A stretch of 10,703 nucleotides of DNA. Source: an uncultured Prevotella sp. (lineage in GTDB: Bacteria; Bacteroidota; Bacteroidia; Bacteroidales; Bacteroidaceae). Each line of letters begins with the position of its first letter. The stretch's first letter is position 1. Under the pieces are notes generated by a model. That model did no database searches. It saw only the letters and a list, made by a program, of their open reading frames with translations, and was not told the DNA's origin. The position numbers and the translations under genes were made by a program. The stretch is taken from positions 1-10,703 of the forward strand of contig CAKPRX010000074.1 of the NCBI GenBank assembly GCA_934183135.1, written 5' to 3'. This document shows, in pieces, positions 6,595-10,703 of the stretch.

Positions 6595-7470
6595 ATGACA
6601 AAGAATTATGCAGTATTAGCCGTGTCGGCCCTGATGCTTGTAAGCAGCTGCGGCACCTACACGGGACAGGGCGCCTATACCGGCGCCACGTTCGGAAGTA
6701 TTCTGGGCAGTGCCATCGGGGGCATCAGCGATGGCCCCCGCGGTCACGACATAGGCACCGTGATAGGTATGGCCGGCGGCGCTGTGATAGGCGGCATCAT
6801 CGGCAGTGCCCAGGACCAGCAGCGCCAGCAGCGGCCGACCGACGACGAGGTGTACAGCCATCGGCGTGCCGTCCGTAGTCAGGCGCGCCGCCAGGCTCCT
6901 GTGGTACAGGGTGGCGATGAGAACTATGGCAGCGGGTTCGATGCCAACAATGGTGGTGACGACCGCATCGAGGGCCTCGGCGTAGGCGAGCCGGCCACGG
7001 CTAATGGCGGGCCGGCCACAGCCAGCGGTACCCCCGCAGCCGGTGAACCAGCCAGCCGGCCCGTCCAGGTGTTTCCCAGCTCATCGAGTGTCGAGAACAT
7101 AGCCGAGGGCATCACCTATACCCCCGTTATAGAGATACGCAACGCCCGGTTTGTCGATGCCGACGGCGACAACGTCATCAGCCGCGGCGAACTGTGCCAC
7201 GTGGTGTTCGAGGTGTTCAACCACGGCGCACAGCCCATCTACGACATACAGCCCATGGTGGTCGAGGCCAACGCCAACCGCCATCTGTACATATCGCCGG
7301 GCATCCATGTAGAGCGTATAGCCCCTGGCAAGGGCATACGGTACACCGCTGTGGTCAAGGCCGATAACCGTCTCAGGGACGGCAGTGCCAAGATATGCGT
7401 ATCGGTCATCGAGGGCAACAACCATAAGATTTCCAAGGTTACCGAGTTCAATATCCCTACCCGTAAGTAG
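6595..7470 (+). CDS. Glycine-zipper lipoprotein with a C-terminal CARDB-like domain
   Basis: A 291-residue lipoprotein: MTKNYAVLAVSALMLVSSC with the lipidated Cys at 19. I chose ATG 6595 over the GTG at 6586, which adds three residues only. Residues 27-70 form a glycine zipper (GATFGSILGSAIGG ... GTVIGMAGGAVIGGIIGSA), two hydrophobic Gly-x3-Gly hairpins known from outer-membrane or pore-associated lipoproteins. Residues about 75-160 are a polar linker rich in Gln, Arg, Gly and Ala. From about 175, VIEIRNARFVDADGDNVISRGE, then VFEVFNHGAQPIYDIQP and a closing KICVSVIEGNN, resembles a CARDB-type beta-sandwich. Residues 188-199 (DADGDNVISRGE) match an EF-hand-like calcium loop: Asp 1, 3, 5 and Glu 12. 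Role unknown; envelope anchoring is inferred. It has its own promoter box and a terminator. Confidence 0.8.
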   Translation: MTKNYAVLAVSALMLVSSCGTYTGQGAYTGATFGSILGSAIGGISDGPRGHDIGTVIGMAGGAVIGGIIGSAQDQQRQQRPTDDEVYSHRRAVRSQARRQAPVVQGGDENYGSGFDANNGGDDRIEGLGVGEPATANGGPATASGTPAAGEPASRPVQVFPSSSSVENIAEGITYTPVIEIRNARFVDADGDNVISRGELCHVVFEVFNHGAQPIYDIQPMVVEANANRHLYISPGIHVERIAPGKGIRYTAVVKADNRLRDGSAKICVSVIEGNNHKISKVTEFNIPTRK

Positions 7471-7476
7471 CCTTCC

Positions 7477-7529
7477 CCCTTACCGCCCGCAGCACCCTGT
7501 AACATGGCTGCGGGCGGTTTCTGTAAGGG
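7477..7529 (+). terminator. Terminator hairpin after the glycine-zipper gene
   Basis: CCGCCCGCAGC (7483-7493) pairs with GCTGCGGGCGG (7507-7517) as a perfect 11-bp GC-rich stem. An outer pair, CCCTTA (7477-7482) with TAAGGG (7524-7529), extends it past a small bulge. It begins 7 bases after the stop codon. The 3' flank is only TTTC, so termination may be imperfect; a T-run follows at 7539-7546. Confidence 0.7.
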
Positions 7530-7591
7530 CTGCGGTTACTTTTTTTGCTACATTTATTGGCCAAATGCATGTTTTTTAGCCTTTTTCTTAT

Positions 7592-7599
7592 TAACTTTG
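7592..7599 (+). promoter_or_regulatory. Bacteroidetes -7 box (TAACTTTG) for the GH109-like gene
   Basis: TTAACTTTGTCC contains TAACTTTG, matching TAnnTTTG, 24 bases before the ATG at 7624, which gives a very short leader. The box lies in an AT-rich stretch (7539-7620) between GC-rich genes, as expected of a promoter. Confidence 0.6.
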
Positions 7600-7623
7600 T
7601 CCCTATAATCCTTAATAAATAAC

Positions 7624-9159
7624 ATGATGAGAAGATTTTCATTTGTCTTGATGCTGATAGTGGGCCTGCTGGCAAGCTCACACACCGTCAGCGCCCAGGA
7701 GGGCTTCGACTGGCCGTATAAGATAGTAGACGGCACCATCGTAACCGATACGCCGGCGCGTCCCGCCGGCCAGCAGCCGGCCGTAGGACTGGCCACCGCC
7801 AAGCTGCCCGTAGTCCGGGTGGGCTTTGTGGGCCTGGGCATGCGCGGCCACGACGCTGTACGCCGCTGGATGTATATCAACGGCACCCAGGTGGTGGCCC
7901 TGTGCGACTACGAGAAGAGTCGTGCCGACACCTGCAACACCATTCTGCGCGAAGCCAGCATGCCCCCTGCTGCCGTGTATGGTGGCGAGGACGGCTATAA
8001 GAAGCTCTGCGAGCGCAAGGACATCGACCTGGTGTATATAGCTACCGACTGGATGCACCACTTTACCGTGGCCAAGTACGCCATGGAGCATGGCAAGCAC
8101 GTAGCTATCGAGGTGCCCTCTGCCATGAATCTCAGCGAGATTTGGCAGCTCATCGACCTCTCTGAGAAGACCCGTCTGCACTGTATGATGCTCGAGAACT
8201 GCTGCTACGATTTCTTCGAGCTCAACAGCCTTAACATGGCCCAGCACGGGGTGTTCGGCGAGGTGCTCTATGTACAGGGAGCCTACCGCCACGACCTGTC
8301 GCCCTTCTGGAAAGCTTACTGGCAGCGCGATGCCAATGACAAGCTGCACTGGCGGCTGGCCTACAACCAGACCCACCGTGGCGATGTGTACGCTACACAC
8401 GGACTGGGCCCCATTGCCCAGGTGCTCGACATACACCGTGGCGACCGCATGAAGACGCTGGTGGCCATGGACACCAAGTCGGTCAACGGCAAGGCCTGGG
8501 CCGAGAAGATGTCGGGCAAGCCCTGCACCCAGTTTGCCAACGGCGACCAGACCACTACGCTTATCAGCACCGAGAACGGCAAGGTCATCGAGATACACCA
8601 CAACGTGATGACCCCTCAGCCCTACAACCGTATGTACCAGCTCACGGGCACCAAGGGCTTTGCCAATAAGTATCCTACCGAGGGCTATGCCCTCTCGGGT
8701 TCCGAACTGAAAAACGCAGGCGTGCGCCCCTCGTCCGACAATCTGTCGGGCCACTCTTATATGCCCGTGGCCGACCGCCGCGCCCTTACCAAGAAGTACG
8801 AGAGTCCGCTCGTTACCCGCTACGTGACCGAGGCCAAGAAGGTGGGTGGCCACGGAGGCATGGACTTTATCATGGACAGCCGTCTGGTCTACTGTCTGCA
8901 GCATGGGCTGCCTTTCGACATCGATGTGTACGACCTGGGCGAGTGGTGCTGTCTGGCCGAGCTGGGCGCCCTCTCCATGAACCATGGCAACAAGCCTGTC
9001 GAGGTGCCCGACTTCACCCGTGGTCACTGGAACGACGTTAAGGGTTACCGTCACGCCTTTGCCACACCCGAGGAGGAAGCCGCGGTAGAGCAGGCTTCTG
9101 CCGAGTTTACCGCCAAGCTCAAGGCCAAGGGTGCCAAGTACTGGAAGAAACATAAGTAA
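7624..9159 (+). CDS. Secreted GH109-family NAD-dependent glycosidase (Gfo/Idh/MocA fold)
   Basis: A 511-residue protein with a Sec signal peptide (cleavage probably after Ala24, VSAQ). The NAD-binding Rossmann start is VRVGFVGLGMRGHDAV, with GLGMRG at 70-75, then VVALCDYE (90-97), DLVYIATDWMHH (135-146) and HGKHVAIEVPSAM (156-168). ENCCYDFFELNSLNMAQHGV (191-210) and HRGDVYATHGLGP (251-263), with Tyr256 and His259, follow the pattern of GH109 enzymes as I recall them, where the equivalent Tyr and His are in the active site. GH109 alpha-N-acetylgalactosaminidases keep NAD bound and cleave by oxidation, elimination and re-reduction. Export suggests action on host mucin or glycoprotein glycans, but the substrate here is inferred from the family only. 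The start is ATG 7624 (7627 also possible). The gene stands alone, with no transporter or sulfatase beside it. The opposite-strand open frame of similar size (9153-7678) is a shadow. Confidence 0.88.
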   Translation: MMRRFSFVLMLIVGLLASSHTVSAQEGFDWPYKIVDGTIVTDTPARPAGQQPAVGLATAKLPVVRVGFVGLGMRGHDAVRRWMYINGTQVVALCDYEKSRADTCNTILREASMPPAAVYGGEDGYKKLCERKDIDLVYIATDWMHHFTVAKYAMEHGKHVAIEVPSAMNLSEIWQLIDLSEKTRLHCMMLENCCYDFFELNSLNMAQHGVFGEVLYVQGAYRHDLSPFWKAYWQRDANDKLHWRLAYNQTHRGDVYATHGLGPIAQVLDIHRGDRMKTLVAMDTKSVNGKAWAEKMSGKPCTQFANGDQTTTLISTENGKVIEIHHNVMTPQPYNRMYQLTGTKGFANKYPTEGYALSGSELKNAGVRPSSDNLSGHSYMPVADRRALTKKYESPLVTRYVTEAKKVGGHGGMDFIMDSRLVYCLQHGLPFDIDVYDLGEWCCLAELGALSMNHGNKPVEVPDFTRGHWNDVKGYRHAFATPEEEAAVEQASAEFTAKLKAKGAKYWKKHK

Positions 9160-9181
9160 GTCCGGTTACGGCCCTAAAGAC

Positions 9182-9220
9182 GATAAGCCCCCAGACCACG
9201 CTCGTGGTTGGGGGCTTATC
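9182..9220 (+). terminator. Hairpin terminator after the GH109-like gene
   Basis: GATAAGCCCCC (9182-9192) pairs perfectly with GGGGGCTTATC (9210-9220). ACCAC/GTGGT (9195-9199 and 9204-9208) extend the stem past one bulged G to a 4-base loop. It begins 22 bases after the stop codon. The 3' flank is TGGTTCTGG, without a real T-tract. Confidence 0.65.
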
Positions 9221-9372
9221 TGGTTCTGGCGGCAGCCCCCCGGATGCCTTTGAAAGGCACAAGTGTAAAAGGGCACAAGGGCAAAAAATGCTCCCTGCAC
9301 ACAGGTGCTGGCAGCCTGCCCGCTAATACAGAAGCATACCCCCACTGCTCGCGTTGTAAGGTTTTTTCTGAG

Positions 9373-9390
9373 AATGTATAAATATACATT
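9373..9390. repeat. Palindrome AATGTATA-AA-TATACATT
   Basis: Perfect 8-base arms around two bases. The core TGTATAAATATACA (9375-9388) recurs with one or two changes as both arms of the inverted repeat at 9760-9805. It looks like an 18-bp operator and is close in form to ARG boxes of ArgR; that link is a resemblance only. Confidence 0.65.
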
Positions 9391-9502
9391 TTCGGCGTTT
9401 TGACTCCGTGCAAGGGCTTTTCGCCCTTCTGTGGTTTGCCTGTATGCTCGCCGAGGGGGCAGCGGTGGCGAAGACGGCCGTTTTCCGGCTACCCCAAAAC
9501 CA

Positions 9503-9562
9503 TCATTTTTTTGCTCGCGATGGTCATTAGAATCGTAATGACCATCGCGAGCAAAAAAATGA
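9503..9562. repeat. Perfect 27-bp inverted repeat with a 6-base loop
   Basis: The arm at 9503-9529 (starting TCATTTTTTTGCTCGCGATG) is the exact reverse complement of 9536-9562; the loop is GAATCG. The motif ATGACCATCGCG occurs in the right arm (9538-9549), again directly downstream (9559-9570), and inverted in the left arm (9516-9527). On either strand the stem contains both a T7 and an A7 run, so it could act as a terminator, a cruciform or an element end. No gene ends beside it. Confidence 0.85.
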
Positions 9563-9651
9563 CCATCGCGGCACCCCTAAAAACCGTCCTCGAAAAAGCC
9601 GAAAACAGGGCCGAGAAAGGCACTGAATGTCCCTATTCTGTAAAAGGTTGT

Positions 9652-9659
9652 TACTTTTG
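9652..9659 (+). promoter_or_regulatory. Orphan Bacteroidetes -7 box (TACTTTTG)
   Basis: GTTGTTACTTTTGCGG contains TACTTTTG, a fit to TAnnTTTG, in a stretch with no downstream protein gene on this strand. A transcript would start near 9666 and run through the 18-bp inverted repeat toward the hairpin at 9849-9870. No clear -33 TTTG. Confidence 0.4.
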
Positions 9660-9759
9660 CGGCCCTCGCAAGGCCCCAAGACGGCCCCGAAGACCACGAA
9701 ACCAGTCCTGGTTTGATGAGTTTTTCCGGAAATTACGCCCCGTAGAGTGGCCGTTACGG

Positions 9760-9805
9760 CTGTATATTTATGCAAAACGAGGGGCCCTTTTGCATAAATA
9801 TACAG
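9760..9805. repeat. Perfect 18-bp inverted repeat CTGTATATTTATGCAAAA / TTTTGCATAAATATACAG
   Basis: Arms at 9760-9777 and 9788-9805 around the loop CGAGGGGCCC. Each arm contains a near-palindromic 14-mer of the form TGYATAWWTATRCA, as at 9375-9388, so two operator-like sites lie head to head. As RNA it is a long stem. Confidence 0.85.
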
Positions 9806-9848
9806 GCACGTGTAAATACTTTTCGCACCCTTCCCAAAGGCTGTACCC

Positions 9849-9870
9849 ACGGCAGGAGCCATGCCGTTTT
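9849..9870 (+). terminator. Small terminator-like hairpin
   Basis: ACGGCA (9849-9854) and TGCCGT (9862-9867) flank a 7-base loop, and the T-run reaches 9870. A weak signal, noted because it would close a transcript from the box at 9652. Confidence 0.35.
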
Positions 9871-9991
9871 CCTCAGACATCTGCGGCCCCCACCGCCATG
9901 GCCTGCACCGGACGTGGCCATGACGCCCACACCCGTGCGAGCCATGCGCGCTGCCTACGGGTCTTGGCACACCGCGTATCCTGGTCTGAAC

Positions 9992-10046
9992 GCCACACGC
10001 CCATAGATACGCACCCTGTGTGGGCGCGTACCTATGGGCGTGTGGC
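9992..10046. terminator. Long hairpin immediately after rlpA
   Basis: GCCACACGCCCATAG (9992-10006) is the exact reverse complement of 10032-10046. Inside, TACGC (10008-10012) pairs with GCGTA (10026-10030) and three more pairs follow, interrupted by two mismatches, with a tight loop. On the minus strand it begins 7 bases after the rlpA stop, as a terminator would, but no T-run follows it there. Confidence 0.6.
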
Positions 10047-10052
10047 AAGAGG

Positions 10053-10691
10053 TCAGAACAGCTCGCTGCTCTTCTTCTTGATGTTGTCAAAGATGTTAGA
10101 CCACATGTTGCCCTCCTTCTTGTCCTCCTCCTGTTTCTTCGGGGTAGCCGGTTTGTGCTCGGTCTTGCGCTGCTGGGGCTTGGTGGCCGCCTGGCGCTTG
10201 GCCTGGCGCTCCCTGGCGCTCTTCTTGCTCAGCTCCTCCCAGTTGTCGGCAAAACTGTAGCCGGCCTCGGTTATCTCAAAGTCTATCTCAGGCAGGTCTA
10301 CACCGTCGTTGCGGCGGTAGGGTATGCCCTCGGCGCCATTGTACACCTCGACCTTGACCGTCGATACCCCCTTGGACACGATGTCCAGCTCCTTGGCGGC
10401 CCGCCAGGACAGGTCTATGATGCGGCCGCGGGCAAAGGGGCCCCGGTCAGTAACCTTGACCACTACCGACTTGCCGTTGCTCAGGTTGGTAACCTTGAGC
10501 AGGGTGCCAAAGGGATGTGTACGGTGCGCACAGGTAAGGCTGTCGTGGTGCAGCCGTGCTCCGCTGGCCGTGCGGGCCCCCGTGGCGCGTTTGGAGTAAA
10601 AGGTAGCCTTGCCCTTCTGGGTCTGTGCCGGCAGAAGGGTAAAGCTACAAAGGGACAACAGTGTGAATAATATTCTTGTTACGTATCTCAT
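10053..10691 (-). CDS. rlpA: RlpA-like septal-ring protein, double-psi beta-barrel domain
   Basis: A 212-residue exported protein: signal peptide about 1-22 (RILFTLLSLCSFTLLPAQ), no lipobox. The RlpA double-psi beta-barrel follows at about 26-118: GKATFYSKRATGARTASG, LTCAHRTHPFGTLLKVTN, SVVVKVTDRGPFARGRIIDL. RlpA proteins act in the periplasm on peptidoglycan; in Pseudomonas the enzyme is a lytic transglycosylase for glycan strands lacking stem peptides. His56 and Asp82 fit the catalytic His and Asp of that enzyme by motif and spacing, but the usual Glu after SG is Ala45 here, so activity is uncertain. There is no SPOR domain; residues about 155-212 are a charged Lys/Gln/Glu tail ending IKKKSSELF. 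The ATG lies 12 bases from the window edge, so the promoter is outside. Stop TGA, followed by a hairpin. Confidence 0.9.
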   Translation of the reverse strand: MRYVTRILFTLLSLCSFTLLPAQTQKGKATFYSKRATGARTASGARLHHDSLTCAHRTHPFGTLLKVTNLSNGKSVVVKVTDRGPFARGRIIDLSWRAAKELDIVSKGVSTVKVEVYNGAEGIPYRRNDGVDLPEIDFEITEAGYSFADNWEELSKKSARERQAKRQAATKPQQRKTEHKPATPKKQEEDKKEGNMWSNIFDNIKKKSSELF

Positions 10692-10703
10692 ACCTTGTGT
10701 TAG

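Larger units (their letters stand above)
9666..9870 (+). ncRNA. Possible small RNA between an orphan promoter box and a terminator-like hairpin
   Basis: The interval runs from the expected start after the TACTTTTG box to ACGGCA...TGCCGT plus TTTT (9849-9870). Inside are a 7-bp stem (9699-9714) and an 18-bp perfect stem with a 10-base GC-rich loop (9760-9805). It does not look like 6S RNA, tmRNA, RNase P RNA or SRP RNA to me. The call rests on signals at both ends and internal structure only; a dispersed repeat is a good alternative. Confidence 0.25.
9221..10052. other. 0.8-kb gene-poor region with repeated inverted repeats
   Basis: No convincing protein-coding gene is seen between the GH109 terminator and the end of rlpA. 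Open frames exist on both strands but run straight through perfect hairpins and lack family-like sequence. Contents in order: TGCCTTTGAAAGGCA (9245-9259); short GGCACAAG direct repeats (9256-9287); an AT-rich palindrome (9373-9390); a 27-bp inverted repeat (9503-9562); a promoter-like box (9652-9659); small palindromes AAACCAG/CTGGTTT (9699-9714) and GCCGT/ACGGC (9750-9760); an 18-bp inverted repeat (9760-9805); a small terminator-like hairpin (9849-9870); a hairpin next to rlpA (9992-10046). Confidence 0.7.

Noticed and set aside
7678..9153. 491-codon open frame opposite the GH109-like gene
   Set aside because: The sense frame has a signal peptide and clear GH109 motifs. The antisense frame is open because the biased codon use of the gene rarely gives antisense stops; its His/Leu/Val-rich product is typical of such shadows.
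9244..9381. Short plus-strand frame of 45 codons (starts MPLKGTSVKGHKG)
   Set aside because: It spans short GGCACAAG repeats and a palindrome, has no promoter box, and looks like translated repeat.
9527..10090. Minus-strand open frame of 187 codons
   Set aside because: It overlaps the rlpA 3' end in another frame and consists of Arg/Gly-rich low-quality sequence through the hairpins.
9400..10260. Plus-strand open frame of 286 codons across the repeat region
   Set aside because: It runs through three large perfect inverted repeats and then antisense into rlpA, changes composition several times and resembles no family I know. The Cys-containing stretch near 9630-9665 (ECPYSVKGCYFCGP) caught my eye but the remainder is not protein-like.

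Overview
The window reads as chromosomal DNA of a Bacteroidales bacterium, most likely Prevotella or a close relative. Four things point there. (1) Starts lack clear Shine-Dalgarno sequences, while TAnnTTTG boxes of the Bacteroidetes -7 type precede several genes. (2) An exbD-tonB-PstS-like-TPR cluster is present. (3) A fimbrillin-type lipoprotein has the Cys-Ser-Asn-Asp-Asp-Asp mature start common in this phylum. (4) There is a GH109-type secreted enzyme of the Gfo/Idh/MocA fold. No transposase, integrase, CRISPR array, tRNA or rRNA was seen.

Layout. 1-3961 (+): an envelope-energisation cluster with the end of exbD, tonB, a PstS-like binding lipoprotein and a secreted TPR protein, closed by a strong terminator (4004-4039). 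The tonB reading frame is cut by an in-frame TAG at codon 102, although the sequence after it is still clearly TonB. 4167-4619 (+): tadA, ending in a long hairpin (4663-4705) that can terminate it and the convergent gene opposite. 6230-4777 (-): a two-gene unit made of a 53-codon small gene (6230-6069) of a recurring Bacteroidales peptide type, then a two-domain fimbrillin-like surface lipoprotein. 6277-6594: a divergent control region with a -7-like box for each direction and a palindromic operator candidate. 6595-7470 (+): a glycine-zipper lipoprotein. 7624-9159 (+): a secreted GH109-family protein. 9160-10052: about 0.9 kb without a convincing gene but with an unusual series of perfect inverted repeats, a promoter-like box and possibly a small RNA. 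10691-10053 (-): an RlpA-like double-psi beta-barrel protein, complete.

Together the genes concern the cell envelope: TonB-dependent outer-membrane transport, surface adhesin/pilin-like display, peptidoglycan-associated RlpA, and a periplasmic or surface glycan enzyme; tadA is the one housekeeping tRNA-editing gene. The points most worth a second look are the amber-interrupted tonB, the hairpin-rich small gene ahead of the fimbrillin-like gene, and the inverted-repeat-dense region at 9160-10052.
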